A DNA stretch of 64,000 nt from Cheiracanthium punctorium (GCA_038373885.1 JAWZYV010013163.1:744001-808000), one strand, 5' to 3'. Numbered from the stretch's first letter, positions 1 to 12,930 are shown. Numbers and translations are program-made. The notes: generated by a model from the sequence alone, not told the origin.

Positions 1-400
1 TAACTTCATACTCGGAATTATATACTATCAAAGACGAACGCAGTCAATATGCTTGATGCCCATGTGAAAACGGACTGACTTAAAAAAACCGAATTAAAGA
101 AATTGGATTGGAAATTTGTAAACTCTGGAACGCTCATCAGGTATCACATGCAGACGTTTAGAAACAAAACAGCTAAAAAGCAGTACTTTCACACGGCATT
201 ATTGCTGCTATGGTATCAAGACGGAACTAGTGGCGCAATGAGATCATACATAAGTGAAGTTTTTCAGGGTCTAAAAATCTAATTTAATGGGACAATTACA
301 TGTAAAATTCAAAATATCATTCAGGCCTTTTTTATTAATTATGTTTTCAGTAAAAAAAATTACTTACATTTCCACTTTAATTTTATTTTTTTCAAATTCC
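1..400. other. AT-rich non-coding stretch
   Basis: I see no gene or recognisable repeat here. Reading frames are short and base composition is ordinary for the window. It may contain the rest of the element whose GC-rich end lies just to the right. Confidence 0.5.
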
Positions 401-448
401 AGGAGGGTGCAAGCGCACCCCCTTGCACCTCCCTTACGGTGCCCATGA
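401..448 (-). mobile_element. GC-rich terminus of a MITE/hAT-like element
   Basis: A short GC-rich island in AT-rich DNA. Read on the minus strand it starts CATGGGCACC and then contains an inverted pair (GGAGGTGCAAG and CTTGCACCCTCC) able to form a hairpin. This resembles the ends of arthropod MITEs that begin CAxGGGCxCC and have a hairpin next to the tip. No matching opposite end was found, so it may be a truncated element. The class is inferred from memory of similar repeats. Confidence 0.35.
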
Positions 449-628
449 ACCAAAGCTCGAATATCATTTTTAATCTATAAATGAGAAAAGTAATTGTAGG
501 ATGTTGACTCTTTTTCTATATTGCGCATGTTATTTGTGTTGCTACCTCTTTTGTACAAGTAAAAATTCTGGTTTTATAGTGAAAAAGTATCTAAATAAAT
601 AAATAAAATAAATAATAATAATAACAGT

Positions 629-1467
629 TAGGGAATGCAATCCCGAACTGTTTTTCGTCTTGCGGTATTTCGGGATTGAGATTTATTGTTCCCGCGGGAT
701 TGACATTTCATTTAGCTAGGAGTTCATTTCAACAAAAAAAGTAGAAAAAAGTAAGATTTTAAGCACTATGAAGTTTAACTTTAATAATCATAAATAATCT
801 TATGAAATAATTAATACAATAATTTACAGAAATATGAAAATTATAATCATGATTTTCAGAATTATATATTAAGTTATGTCTTATGTTAGTTGCTAAAAAT
901 GAGATTTACAGAAGTGTACATTTTATAAATACAGTCACATACTTACGTTATTTTCTTTTGCTGAAAAAGATCGTACAAAATCGAACAAATCCAACGAAAC
1001 ATTTCCTAGTCTAGGTTTATTTTAATAAAATAATTAAAAGTGTCAATTATAAAATAATAAAAAATAAAAATGAAAACTTTTAATAATTAATTCGTGACTG
1101 TTCTCTAAGAAATAAATTAGTATGAAATATTTCAGTTCATTTGGAAATTGGGAAAATTGCGAAAAAATTAGATTACGATGTTTAGATTTAGATGTTTGAT
1201 CCAGATTCCCATTAGAAGATACATTAAAAATAAAACTTTGAATTAAAATTTGTAAGTATTGATTCGTTTATTGTTAGATAAGAGAGATAAATATTCAAAA
1301 AATTTTTGGTCTATTGATTGGGAAAGCAGAGTGAAATTGTAGTAAATAATAATTTATTTCTTAGTGTAATCCCGCGGGATTAGGATTATAATCCCGCGGG
1401 ACTAGTCCTGCAAACATTTGTGTGGGATCCCGCAGGATTCCGTTCCCGCGGGATTGGGATTGCATTA
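629..1467. mobile_element. MITE-like element with repeated CCCGCGGGATT motifs
   Basis: The left end reads TAGGGAATGCAATCCC and the right end, reverse complemented, reads TAATGCAATCCCAATCCC, giving imperfect terminal inverted repeats. The ends carry several copies of the palindromic octamer CCCGCGGG followed by ATT (about 692, 1371, 1395, 1446). The interior is AT-rich and has no transposase-like frame. I could not identify a clear target duplication, so the superfamily stays open. Confidence 0.55.
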
Positions 1468-4349
1468 ACAAATAATAATATTTAAATTGGTATGAAGTAC
1501 GCATAAGAGTATTTACACCATCTCAAAAAGTATTCGAGTAATGTAGTATAGTACAACAAAGTACAATATTATTTTGAACTGTATGTTTTTCCGAAAAATT
1601 AATTAGTCATTCAGAAAATTAACGGAGGAAACTTCTCGCACACTCAAACATTATTTTGAGTGGGTGGATAAAACGGTTCATTGGGATATCCCTTCATCAG
1701 GAGCAATATATTCCACAACCCAAATGAAGATAGTGCAGCATAAAAAAAGAATTCGTGAAGTTAAGTGTCATTTATACTTATGACTTGGAATATTTGTCTT
1801 GGAGTAATCATTAAAGTCATAAGTGTAGATGCCTTCTACGTTTGTTTCATCCAAAGTGTGCACTAACGATAAATAATGGCAGGAAATTGACCATTGACCA
1901 ACTTCTGATGAAAGAGCCCTTCTCTGAACCTATGATTTATCCAGAGTGAAGGCTCGGTGGAAAATGCAAACAAGAGAACCGTTCATTTCCTTCACCCCTA
2001 TTCATTATTTCATAGGGAGCCTCTGTGATTGCGCACCCACGACAGCGCCTGCACGCGCGAGGTGAAACCTACGACTTTTATGAAAATATGTAGCCAACGA
2101 TGATCACTCTGGGTCATTCGTTTTGAATGTACATCAAAATTGATACACATCAAAATCCCGTTTTACTGTCATGCTTATCTCAAAATCTTACGGATCAGAT
2201 AAAATAAGCAATTTCACGGTTTTTTTTACATGCAAAGTAGTACTTGTTAGGGAGAGGTCACACAAATAGTAAAAAAATGAAATCATGATAAGCAAGTCTG
2301 TAAACTTTAATCACTAGATTTAAAGTTTATAATTGTTTAAAAGTTTTTTTTATAAAATAATATTTGAATTGCAGAAGGCTTATGTATACTTAAAGTATAA
2401 TTACTTTCGCATTTTTACTGTACATGACGTATTAACGACAAAGTGTTTGGAGCAAAAAATATTTTTCTTATTCTCATATTTTAATAGATTTAATTTCAAA
2501 GCATCGAAATATTATAATAAATTTACATTGGGAATCAATGGACTTTCACCAGAATTCATAAATGCAATAGAAAGTATTTTTTCCCCTATGTAAAGTAACA
2601 AAACTTATTTCGAGCATTTGAAAAATTTTATAATAAATTTTAAAAACTCGTTGGATTAAAAACTATTAAAAACTTGATTTTAAGAGCAAATTTAAATAAA
2701 TTAACTTAGTTTTAGGTATATATGTGCGATTACAGAATGGTAATTGATCATTGTGAATTAGTTTTGGTAAGCGATCTGTTTAAAACTTATAAATGCGAAG
2801 GTAACCATTTTCTCCGCTTATTTTAAACAAATTAACAAGATTTGCTTCTAAATTACACGGCGGAGACAAATCTACAAAAACTCAAAACAAAACTATACGG
2901 ACTATCTACCGAGATCTTTGGCATTTTAAAACACCTTAATGCATTCCGCTCGGATGAAGCCCATGAGAAAAAATATTAAGAAAAATTGTGAAAATCTTTT
3001 TTAAAAACATGCAATTCCCAATGAATTACGCTTTAATTTCCCTGACTACGACAGTATAATTTATCACAAAAGACCCCGCGCAATTACTCATCTTCCTGAT
3101 GCAGTTCACTATCGGCAATTTCCCTCCCGTACTGAACTCATGCTCTCAAACAATTCCTGCGCATGTCGGTAATGTTTTTGCAGAAAGCTAGGCTACTACA
3201 TTTTACCTTTTTTCTGTCCTTTCCCTTTCTTCCTTTTTTCATTACCCTTTTCTGTAATTGTACTTACCTGCTATCTAACAGTGATAATATCAATAAGGGG
3301 ACAACTTAGACTTACTATGTACCAGAGATAAGAGTAATCGCCTCAGGGGCTCCAAAATGTGTTCTAACAACTTTGCGTACGTTGCTTCGAAACATTTCCT
3401 TTCATCTATAAAAATAAATCATACCTTTATTAAAGAAATAGCAACGAATATTTTTATTTTAATATTTTAAGTAAATTAACAAGATTAGTTTTCAAAGATT
3501 TCAGCGAGTGTATAACTACTAGCCTATTAAATTAAATCGTAATTTTGTAAATGAAATATCAAGTTTTTATGTTTTATTTTCTACACATCAACTGCGAAGA
3601 AAGAGACATTTTTCAAGTAAATCATTCTTTTAGAAGAAGCTAGCTGAATAAGTACAGTGTTATTATTTATTCTTTTAAAATGAAAACCATTATAAAATAT
3701 TATATCCTATAAAAAAAAAAAAAAATATGCAAAAGCTTTTACTTGATAGATTACTCAAGCGGCAAAGAATAAAGCATTTCGGAAATATAACAAATCTTAA
3801 CGGCCATTTGATACAAACATTAGCTTTTATTTCGTCGATACTAAAATAACAAATAAATAAAATAAATCCTATCAGCAGTTAAGATGAAATTTATTTTTAA
3901 GAAGACATTCCGTATCTTCCGATTGATAAAAAATGAACTAAAAGCATTTAATTACTGATTATCATGCATTTGAAATTATAAAATAGAATTTTCTGTATTT
4001 GATTGCAATAATCTTTTATGTTTTTTTTTTCTTGTTCCGTTGTTTAAGTTGAAAATTGATTTATTACCTTACGAGATATTTATATGTTAAAATTAAATTC
4101 AAAGATATGAAAAACATACATAATTTCGGACATCAATGATATGAAACGCATCGAATATGACAGACTTTCTAACATTTCAGTTTCAAACTATTTCATTAAG
4201 CTTCATCGTTCATCAATCTATGCACCCTTTTTCAAAATCTAGTGCTAACTCTTTATGCTCTTCCAATTGAAGTGAATTTTCCAAATTGAGAGTAGTTGAG
4301 GGGTGTTTACAGGGCACACTATACAATATTGAACAAAAGAAAAAAGATT
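1468..4349. other. Long AT-rich region without recognisable genes
   Basis: Nothing coding can be supported. An 86-codon frame at 2333-2593 is Phe/Tyr/Lys/Ile-rich with no motif, as expected by chance in AT-rich DNA. There is an A-tract near 3711-3725 and a T-tract near 4020-4030. It is consistent with intron or intergenic sequence. Confidence 0.55.
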
Positions 4350-4870
4350 TTGGCTGAAAATTGATTTTACCATACAGAAATATCGCTTTCAACAAGATTC
4401 TGCATGCTATCTCTATGCTTATGCATTTATGTCCACTTAATCGAGTACAATCTGTTATGGTTGATTGTGAAACCATTTTAACAAATTCTATGGTGATGTG
4501 TGTACGTACGTCTGTATTTGCGTATGCAGCTCCCTCACTTCAAAAACAATTAGCAGTAGAGTATTTACATTTTGTATTTAGAATTCTGTTATCGTAAAGT
4601 TGTGACCCTCCCTTTCTGATTGTGATGGACTTGATAGTTTCTTTGCAGAGGCACCCAAAATTTTTCAATGCATAAACGTCCATGGTTATCTTTATGCGTT
4701 AAAAGTCAATCACTGTTTGAGCCATGCCCAAAATATTGTCAACGAGTTTTTGAAAACTGCAGCCCAATTTATCGATAAGAATATTTTTTTTTAACTGAGC
4801 CCAGTTTGGTGATATCTGTCATATTTGTCGAAAAATCGCCAAAACTTTAATATTGTTGAAGTATCGTAGC
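4350..4870 (+). repeat. Dispersed repeat family R, copy 1
   Basis: This copy shares an ordered set of phrases with copies near 9.8, 26.2, 26.8, 27.1 and 29.8 kb: an ACGTACGTCTGT-like block, a TTTGTATTTAGAATTCTGTT-like block, a line like GTGACCCTCCCTTTCTGATT, then CAATCACTGTTTGAGCCATG. All listed copies run in the same orientation and are strongly diverged. No terminal repeat or coding frame is evident, so the class is unknown. Confidence 0.5.
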
Positions 4871-5658
4871 ACAGTTTCAAATGAAATAAGTGTGAATTAA
4901 GTGGATCAAAAATCCGTGTAGTTAAACAGGCATACAAGGAAGCCATTTTATGTCCATATCAGACTTTTTTTTTATAGTCAATCATCTGTAGATCCTAATG
5001 GAGCTCATGGAAGAAATAACACGCAGTCTTCATGATACAAGTAAATAACGATAGGAAAATATTATTAAAATTTAATTCGAAAAGGGAAGGTTCTCAAGGT
5101 GACCATTCATTACATAATGTACTCTACGATTAACCTCCATGTTTTCACTTATATTAAAGTGAAAACGCTTGTTTCAGTCTATCGCTGAAAACGATACTAC
5201 CGTCTATTTAGCGATTTTTCGGCGTCTTCTTTACGCATGATGTTAAAATACATTATCAACTACTCAAACCTACTACAGGCTTAGATTTTGGGGGACAGGA
5301 GGTCATGTGTTCGCCAGACTTTCTCCCAAAATACTTTGCTTATCTACATTTAATTGGAAATTCCAAAGAAACTTCCCTTTAGTGTTCCTAAATTTAAAAT
5401 TTGCCCCACCTACCAAATCCCACCAACCCTACAATTCTTGGTCATAAAAAACCTGTGGAAACCTCTATTACTATTATTTAAGTATATATGCATGACTACT
5501 TTTATTAAAACTACCATTTCTGTTACTTAAAGGGGGAAATTTCATCTTGCTGGATAACCATCTTGGACTTTCATTGGCGTTTAATTTGGCGGCCATATCT
5601 TAATTTGTGATGGAGTCTAATCGTTAAATTTAACTAAAAATATTGGTTTATTAATAAA
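4871..5658. other. Non-coding stretch with a short hairpin
   Basis: No gene is seen. A short perfect inverted repeat, GTTTTCACTT / AAGTGAAAAC with a 6-base loop, lies at about 5143-5168. Its significance is unknown. Confidence 0.4.
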
Positions 5659-6861
5659 CTAGCTGAACCCCCCCCCGTTTCACCCGTGTGATTCTTAACC
5701 TTTTTTTTGGTTGCTGTGAATGTTTGGAGCTGGATTCTTTAGAATGCGTTGTCGATGCATATCTATACTCAAAAGTGAACTCTCCAAATTAGAGTATTTT
5801 TGCTGCCCTGCAATGGATGTATATTTAGAAGGTTTAAGTTTTCTTTTAGGCATATTGTTTTTGAAATTAAATAGGATAAAATCAATTTTGGTAATATATA
5901 ATTATGTCTCAAATTAAAAATTATATGTGATTTCGTCATTGCCATAACGTAATTCAAAATTAAAATATGAAGCGCAAAAATATTTATTTTTCATCTAAAC
6001 ACCATAACAAAAGACATTCCCTGAATACGGCATCCTTTTAACTTACGTTATTTCAAAAATTAAAAATTTTAAACAAAATCCGTCTACTATTATTCATCAC
6101 TGCGCCTTTTCAAACGTGATTATAGCATCTTTATTCGATTATCGAGTATCGAGTCTTTCTGTAATTAAAACAAATGTTCACTTTTATATACTTTCACTGA
6201 CATATTCTGAATGAACGTAATATATAACGCAAGCACATTTCCTTTAAGCTTTACGAGTAGTTCTAGCGATAACCCGTTTTCATATGATTGTCACATGACT
6301 CTCATTTATATTATATAGGTTTTATAACACAGAAAAAAATATTTTGTTGATTTCAAGAAAATTTTGTTGATTCATAAAAAGTTTGGTTGGCGCTATTTCA
6401 ACCGAATAATTTTGTTGTTTTTAACAAAATGTTTGTTAAATAAAAAGAATATTTTGTTGAATTAACAAAATTTTGTTGAATCAACGAAATTATTTGGTTG
6501 AAATAGCGCGAACCAAATTTTTGTTGATTCAACAAAACATTTTTTCAGAACATAAAAAGAAACCGCTTACAAAAATTATTTCAAACTCGTGTGATTTAAG
6601 CTCAAAATAATTTTAAAAATACGGTGCTAATCACTACATTGTTCTAGAGTTGGAAAATATTTATTTATTCCTCGGTTCGTTTGTTAATATTATTTCGTTT
6701 CAGTGAATATTATTAGCGTAACGCAATGTTATATAACCTATGTCCGTCAGGTAATGTAGCTTTCTATTAGTGAAAGAATTTTTAGGATCGGTTCAGTAGT
6801 TCCAGAAATTACCTCTAAATATAAACAAACAAATTTTACCTCTTTATTATATTAGTGTAGA
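5659..6861 (-). mobile_element. Non-autonomous Helitron (minus orientation)
   Basis: Read on the minus strand, the element ends in CAGCTAG followed by T, preceded by a GC-rich stretch (CACGGGTGAAACGGG). This is the CTRR-plus-hairpin signature of Helitron 3' ends. The opposite end reads TCTACACTAATATAATAAAG on the minus strand, followed by a TTTGTTTGTTT run and a 'gaactactgaaccgat' phrase, as in many arthropod Helitrons. No Rep/helicase frame is present, so it is non-autonomous. A palindromic MITE sits inside. The base preceding TC is G instead of the expected A, so the 5' boundary is less certain. Confidence 0.6.
6324..6554. mobile_element. Palindromic 'TTTTGTTGA' MITE nested in Helitron
   Basis: The two halves are near reverse complements: CACAGAAAAAAATATTTTGT at the left and TCAACAAAACATTTTTTCAG at the right. 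An inner inverted pair, GGCGCTATTTCAACC / GGTTGAAATAGCGC, anchors the fold. The phrase TTTTGTTGA recurs many times. It interrupts the Helitron, so it is probably the younger insertion. A diverged relative lies at 20150-20412. Confidence 0.65.
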
Positions 6862-7393
6862 CTTAAATTCCAGGCAATTTGAGACACGCAGATTTGAGAC
6901 ATTCAGGTGATTTACAAAACCGATTGCATTATTGCATAATACAAAACAGAAATTTTCCCTGCATCTATTTTCTCCTAATAGTTATTGTCATTTCAATGTT
7001 CTTTATGCGAGTTTCAGAGCGAATTATTTATTTATGTTAAAGAGCATTGAGTATATTTTCAATTGAGAAGTATGCTCAAACTTTATCGAGTAATTACCAT
7101 ATTTTTCACGACACAAGTTTAGTTAAAATACAGTGCTTTAAAAAACAATTTCTGCGTGCTGTGCATTTATATAACTACAGTGAATAAAGAATGGCATGTC
7201 TTTATAGTTTTCTTAGAAAATATGTTTTTCTATTCGTTGAGATTAGATTTTTGTTCTAGGTTTTTTATCAGATGAATAGAATTAATCATTTGTAAGTAAA
7301 AGTAAAGGCAATTTTTTAAAGCTCATGAAAAGGGTATTTACCACAGATGTCTCTTATAACGTAGAGCGCTATAACAAGCTATATTTGAGTTAA
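6862..7393. other. Non-coding stretch
   Basis: AT-rich sequence between the Helitron and the mariner-like element. No frames, repeats or terminal structures were recognised. Confidence 0.45.
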
Positions 7394-7395
7394 TA

Positions 7396-8212
7396 CAGTG
7401 TGTCCAGCAAAGGACATACTGATCTCAAAATAAAAATCTCAAAAACAAAAATCAATAAAAGAATTCAGCAAACGGTATGTGTATTACGTAATCATGTAAT
7501 CCATAAAAATTTTATTCGGAAATTTCAAAGTAGTAGCCCATACACAGGCTTCCTTTAAGCGGGGAGGGGGGGGGATTGAGGACGCTATCTTAATGTTCAA
7601 AATTACAATCTTTGCGTTAAAAATTAATATATATATATATATCTATTTTACGATAAAAAAATTTCAATAAGAGGAATTAGAGACCCACACCACCACCGTA
7701 ACTTACCACCTACTAAGAGATGGTGTTGCACGTCGAATTCGATTGACAATCATGATGCAGAACTATAAATTCCTCCTTTGTGAGCAGTCACTGCACGATC
7801 CTTTTAAACTGTCCATTCTTACGATGCACAGCGTTGGCGCAAACAAATAATGAAATTCGGCATCTCACCCAGTATTGTCACAAAAGAAACGGTTTCACAT
7901 CACACACAAATCGTCGATACAAGCTCTTCCAGTATGTAGGGATAGTTTTGGCAGACAGTTAATTCCAATATGCTCCTCAGAAAATAGTCAGAAAGTGTAA
8001 GATCGGGAAAATATGGAGGCCAGGTGATCCACTATAGAGGTTAGCGATTACAGTGGCATCTGTTAGCGGTTTTTGAAACTAATATTTCGAAACTTCAGCA
8101 TAAATTTGTTTACTGCTTTCGTATATATATACAGTTTGTCTCATCGGTGTATTGTTCTTTGTTTACGAGATGTGTAATTTTGAAATCACTGTATCCTTTA
8201 GTGGACATCCTG
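7396..8212 (-). mobile_element. Degenerate Tc1/mariner-type transposon
   Basis: Imperfect inverted ends of about 35 bp face each other: CAGTGTGTCCAGCAAAGGAC at the left and CAGGATGTCCACTAAAGGAT as the reverse complement of the right end. Both are flanked by TA (7394-7395 and 8213-8214), the target duplication expected of this superfamily. The interior holds a decayed transposase on the minus strand. At 817 bp it is shorter than an intact element of about 1.3 kb. Confidence 0.7.
7720..8035 (-). pseudogene. Transposase C-terminal relic (IS630/mariner type)
   Basis: On the minus strand one frame reads WPPYFPDLTLSDYFLRSI at about 8022-7968, which matches the conserved 'WPPRSPDLTP-DFFLW' catalytic-region signature of IS630/mariner-like transposases. 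The aspartate of SPDL-type context and a second Asp are retained. Downstream the homologous frame shifts repeatedly and contains stops, so no protein can be made. It lies inside the TA-flanked TIR element, which supports the identification. Confidence 0.6.
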
Positions 8213-8694
8213 TAAAACACAAGTGTAGATAGAAAATATATCTGATGTGGACATCACGATTTCTTTGTACGTATGTTAAATTGCATAAATTGTTGATGCA
8301 CTTAATTCAAACAAATTTAATTTGAAACTAAGATACGTCATTTATATAAAATTAAGGTCTCCCGATTTCTCGACAAATGTATGAGACATCATCAGTTTTG
8401 GTTCAGGTCTGAAAACTTATTTTGATCCCAAATTTCGTGAGTCTTTTTGGTGACCCGTGAACAAACCATTACCGAGTCGATTGCAATCGAAAAAGGAAAT
8501 ACACAACTAAAGCTACAACATTTCTAAATACCGAATTTCTACGGCTAATCGTTTTAGAATGAATTTGAGTGTTATATACACACGCATGTTCATACGTATG
8601 TATGTACACCTCGCTTAACTCAGTAATAGTACTACAGAAAAATAGTAGTCAAAATGGATTCACAGGCAGTCAAAATGAGATCATACCTATTTAC
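8213..8694. other. Non-coding stretch, possible family-R trace
   Basis: No gene is seen. At about 8570-8660 there is an alternating CATACGTATGTATGTACA-type block followed by 'caaaatggattcacag', which may be a short remnant of dispersed family R. This assignment is weak. Confidence 0.3.
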
Positions 8695-8906
8695 GTGCAT
8701 CTACGGAAAAAAGAAAGGCTTACTTGCTTTTTATTCGGCCGTCGCTTATAACTAGCAAAGTTACATGTACCAAAATAAAGTTTAGCATGTAAAAGTGTAC
8801 GTTATTCGCAAACGATTGAAATATGTAGCATAGCTGTACGACGAACGACAGTCTAATAAAGGACAAGTAGCTGAGTTTGTTTCTTTCTCCGCAGCTGTAC
8901 GCAAAT
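8695..8906. mobile_element. Short palindromic MITE (CAGCTGCGG family)
   Basis: The right half ends in TTTCTCCGCAGCTGTACG and its reverse complement matches the left half (CTACGGAAAAAAGAAAGGCT, then TTCGGCCGTCG, then AGCAAAGTTACATGTACC). The same terminal sequence forms the ends of the larger element at 35.5-37.4 kb. This copy is essentially two abutting ends with almost no interior, so it is probably a deletion derivative mobilised in trans. Confidence 0.65.
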
Positions 8907-9389
8907 GCATGCGTACAATGAGACTTCACGCATTGTTAAAACAAATTTAGGAATGGTCAAAAAATTAATACCAAAATTTTTCACGATTACAATACTTATT
9001 TCGCATTTTAAAAGGAAGTAAAAATTGATTATGCACAACTATCTCAGGAAAAGAACGAAATATCAGCAATTTCAGTCCTCATCGATGTAACACGATGAGG
9101 CTCGGATGAGGATAGCGCGTGAGAGCTAAACAGTAAATTTAAAATGTTAAAACGAGCTTCAAGTATTCCTACAAAACTTACGACTTTGGCACGATTTAAT
9201 TTTATGCTTGGAAATTTACTTTTTAAAGAGCACGATTAGAACTCATTAGTGCAATGTTCGATCATTAATCAACTGGGTTCTTATTTCTTTCTCTTCCTTC
9301 AACTGAATATATCTCGGCCAATAGATCGATGCCGGGAACAGACTGTTGGAGAGAATAACGCAAATCTTCAAACAACTAAACTCTCCTAC
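8907..9389. other. Non-coding stretch
   Basis: Ordinary AT-rich sequence with one somewhat GC-richer patch around 9090-9125. No feature was recognised. Confidence 0.4.
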
Positions 9390-9525
9390 AGCCTCTGAGT
9401 GATGGAGTTCGCGGTTCGGTTAATGACGTTTTAAATTAATTTAGTGCTTATTGGGGGATAGTTTTACTTAATTAATCACCTGACCAGCCGAACTAAACCG
9501 TAGCATGCAGATCGAACCTTAATAA
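9390..9525 (+). repeat. Dispersed repeat pair, copy A
   Basis: A block reading 'ggttaatgac...aaattaatttag', then 'gatagtt..', then CTTAATTAATCACCTGA and 'cgaacta' aligns with 12815-12925. Both copies are in the same orientation about 3.4 kb apart. No terminal repeats or frame are visible. Confidence 0.45.
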
Positions 9526-9779
9526 TGCAAGGGTTATGCATGAGAGATGAAATGCCTGTCGTAGAAGTACATAAACCATTTCATTAATGTGGATGTATGT
9601 TAGAGCGATTTATAGTAAAACCTGTTTGCGGTTTCCGTTTAAGTCGGAACGCAATAATTAAGAAATAGTTAACAAAGGACAATAACATAAACGTTGTTAT
9701 CTTAATAAGATGTTAAAACGAGTTTCACAAGTTATTTTTGCTTCCTTATAGGATTAAAAAAAAAAGTTATCGTGAAAAT

Positions 9780-10300
9780 TTTCCACACTAGAATTTAACA
9801 GAGAAAAAAAAAATTTCGAACGCCTTTGAATTTATGTTTAAAAGTTTCTGCTTGATGTCCGTACGCACGTACATACGTACGCATACACTTTCCATATTGA
9901 CCAACCGTGGATCCTTTTTGACTAGTTTTCGTGTGACGTCTGTACGTATGATATGTTTGGATCTCACATATCTCAAAAAAAGCTAACCCTAGAATGTTCA
10001 AGCTTTCTTTTTAAGACTGTTAGAACATCTGGCTGTGCACTACACTTTTTGGTTGATATCGACGCGGTAGTTTATTTAAAGGGCCACCTAAAAGACATTC
10101 AATACATTAAAAGTGCATGGACAGTCATTGTTTGGGTCACTCTCAAAGCTTCGCCAACTCTCAGCAGTCTCGGCGACTTATGCCAAATAATGCCTAGTTT
10201 AGCAACAAAAGCAAATTTTTAAATTTGAACCCAACTTGGCAATATCTCTTATATTGGCGATCTCCAACTTGGCGATATCTCAAGAAATCACCAAACCCGA
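9780..10300 (+). repeat. Dispersed repeat family R, copy 2
   Basis: This copy contains GTACGCACGTACATACGTAC, then 'ggatcctttttgactag', then GTGACGTCTGTACGTATG, 'tagaatgttcaagc', 'gttagaacatctggctgtgc' and 'gtcattgtttgggtcac', in the same order as the other family-R copies. It ends with 'cccaacttggcaatatctc', also seen near 30.1 kb. It is one of the better-preserved copies. Confidence 0.6.
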
Positions 10301-11639
10301 TTATTACAAAAGTATGTCAAATAACTTTAAATGAAATAAATTTAAGTGAATTGAATCAAGAAGCATATGATTTAATAGACATGCAAGAAAGCTACGTGCT
10401 GTTTAGATAGCATCTTTATTGAATAAAATAAAAGCGTAAAGTTATGAATGATTTAATCTATCCTTAAATACAATTAAAAGATGAATCGTGCAAGAACAAG
10501 GAATATAAAACTCTTTCTAACACGATCTTGTTTGCGCTTACAATACTGTCTAACGATTAGTTAACCTGTTTATCTTATTATTTGAAAGATGTGATGGCAG
10601 CGATCTCGAATTTGTACCCATCTTTGCTCTCTGGTGTAAGTTTTAGAATATTTCGTCATTTCACAGTACTTTTTTGTGCTACAAAAGTAGTAAAATATGA
10701 TTGACACATTCATTCACAGGGTTAATTCATGAGTTTTGACAATCTTGAATATTTTTCATCTTAAAAATAAATGTAAACTAGTGCCTGTATTAAGAAAAGA
10801 AAATTCAAATCATCTACAATATCTAGAGTATATCAACTACATTTTTTTCTTTGCTCAAAGAACATCATTGTACCATTTAGTTACATTAATGGATTGACAA
10901 GAAAAAATGTCTCATCATGATGAATCAGGAGTCTATTGAGTATCAAAATAATGCTTTTTTTTTATAAGATAGTTTTTAGTTTGAAACTATCTTATAGATC
11001 GTTTAGATCCAAGAGTTCCGGTAAAGCATAAGTTACATGATTATTTTTACATTTGCACCATCATTTAAAACTTGCGAATGACTTGGGTGGAATACAACAA
11101 AAAATTGCCACAATCACATTTCTTCTTTTTTATTTATGTAACTATGGTCATAATATTACGTCTTCACTAATCAGTACTTGGATAAAATGGCGTTATTATC
11201 ATAAATTTTCTGTTAAAATTTAAAAAAAAAAACCTCTTAATAATGACATTCTGATTTCCAGAAAAAATCCACGGGGAATCTGAGTTTCTTATGCCAAATA
11301 AATCAAGAAAACTCGCAAAATGCCTCCCTGATTTATTTTTCTTAAACTTGTCTCACTTTGCATAGGAAAACTGAATAATAATGCAACTTCATTAATTCTG
11401 TGGCAATCCATTTAAACTTTAGAATATCCTAAAAAAATTTTTGATCTGTTTGAATAATTTTAAATAACTCATTTATGGTTAAAACATAACCTATCAAGCA
11501 TTTAAAGAAGATGCTTCCTGATCTTTAGGAACAAAATATTTCCATACTTTAGCATAACGTATTTTCGTTTCTCTATTTCTATAAGTTGGCTCCAAAAGAA
11601 GGAATTAGGTACCTTTGTGTCATACGAAACGTGCATATA
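10301..11639. other. Non-coding stretch with a perfect 12-bp hairpin
   Basis: No gene is seen. A perfect inverted repeat, ATAAGATAGTTT / AAACTATCTTAT, spans 10964-10975 and 10984-10995 with an 8-base loop, just after a T-tract. It could be a remnant of a small palindromic element. Confidence 0.45.
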
Positions 11640-12215
11640 GTTAACAGTACATTTATACTTACAGTGTTTTTATCTAACCCAAATGATGTGTTTGTTAAAG
11701 CTTTTGAGTCAACTTTAACACTAAAGTTTACAAGGTTTTCATTTAACCAAATAATGCTTTTATTAAAACTTTGCAATCATATTACTTCTGAAACATTGTT
11801 ATTAAACCTCTGAATTTTAAATCTTGCCGAATCCAGTCATTTATGTGTGATGGGGTGTTTTTCTTGCATACATATTCAGTTACTGTCGACTGTCATTTTT
11901 ATGAACTCGTAGGGGATCACTCGAACATTTTAAGATCGCAAAAGCGGTTCATAAAAACGAACGTAGACTGAAATGCCTTTATTAAAAATTTAATCTTATT
12001 GTTAAATCATTGTTAGTAAACCTTTGAAATTTTTAAATCTAGCCGAAACCTGTCATCTAAGTACTCTGCTTTTAAGCTTTGTTCGCGTTAACTGCTCTTT
12101 TAGTGAACCGAATAACTCATTTATTAAAGCTTTAAAATCATCTTATTTTAAAGTAATTTTTCTGAAGCTGCGACTCTTTAAGCCTTGCCAAATCCAGTCA
12201 TCATAGAATTGCGAA
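11640..12215. repeat. Degenerate tandem repeat
   Basis: Phrases of the type 'tttattaaagctttgaaatca' followed by 'aaatcttgccgaatccagtcat' recur at about 11690-11840, 11975-12050 and 12115-12200. Spacing is irregular (roughly 150-210 bp), so this is an eroded array and the exact unit is uncertain. Frames across it are repeat artefacts. Confidence 0.4.
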
Positions 12216-12800
12216 ATTTTGTGGATTACTTGGTAAAGACATAGGAATTTTTGTTGCAGTGGGACAAAAAAAAATTCGAAATGTCTCCACTAAAGAACGT
12301 ATTATTAAAAATTATGAAATTTAGCCACATTACCAGCTTTAGCTTGATGTTGAAAAATCTAGGAATTTTTCTAAATGAAGGTTTATAATTAATGCGCCAT
12401 CTAGTGAAGATAGTAACAACATTTTAAATTTTAAAAAACATCCCCTGACTTTATTAAGTGTTTTACAAACTTTCCTAATTTCCTGAATATCCTGTAGTTG
12501 GTTTCTGAAGAACTAAGAACGTTGTATCTCCCGAAATGTACGCAACCTCCATTTCGCTCTTACGTGTTAGTTCAATTGTTCCCAGAGTTGCATTGTTTAA
12601 CTAAATCTACTAATCCATTAAAGCTGGAAGAGAGTTAAGCTGGATACACAAAGGTACGCGTTAACAATTCTGCAAGATTACACTCTATTAATACAAAATA
12701 CTAGATAAAGATTCACCAATTTAACTCTGAATTAACAGCGCGAACTTAATATCTCACTTTATTCATAAAATGCAATACTCCGGCGGGGATCTAAAATTTT
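12216..12800. other. Non-coding stretch
   Basis: AT-rich, no frames of note and no repeat structure recognised. Confidence 0.4.
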
Positions 12801-12814
12801 GGACTTCTGAACAC

Positions 12815-12930
12815 TGCACCTCATAGTAATGGACACCATGGGGGTTAATGAAGCTTAAAATTAATTTAGGTGCCTTACATTAAGCGATAGTTCCCTTAAT
12901 TAATCACTTGATAACTGAACTAGCTATTCT
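12815..12930 (+). repeat. Dispersed repeat pair, copy B
   Basis: This block aligns with 9390-9525 through 'gggttaatgaagcttaaaattaatttag', 'gatagttcccttaattaatcac' and 'ctgaacta' in order, with small indels. It is the second member of a same-orientation pair. Confidence 0.45.

Noticed and set aside
2333..2593. 86-residue frame
   Set aside because: Composition is Phe/Tyr/Lys/Asn/Ile as expected by chance in AT-rich DNA; no splice or promoter context.
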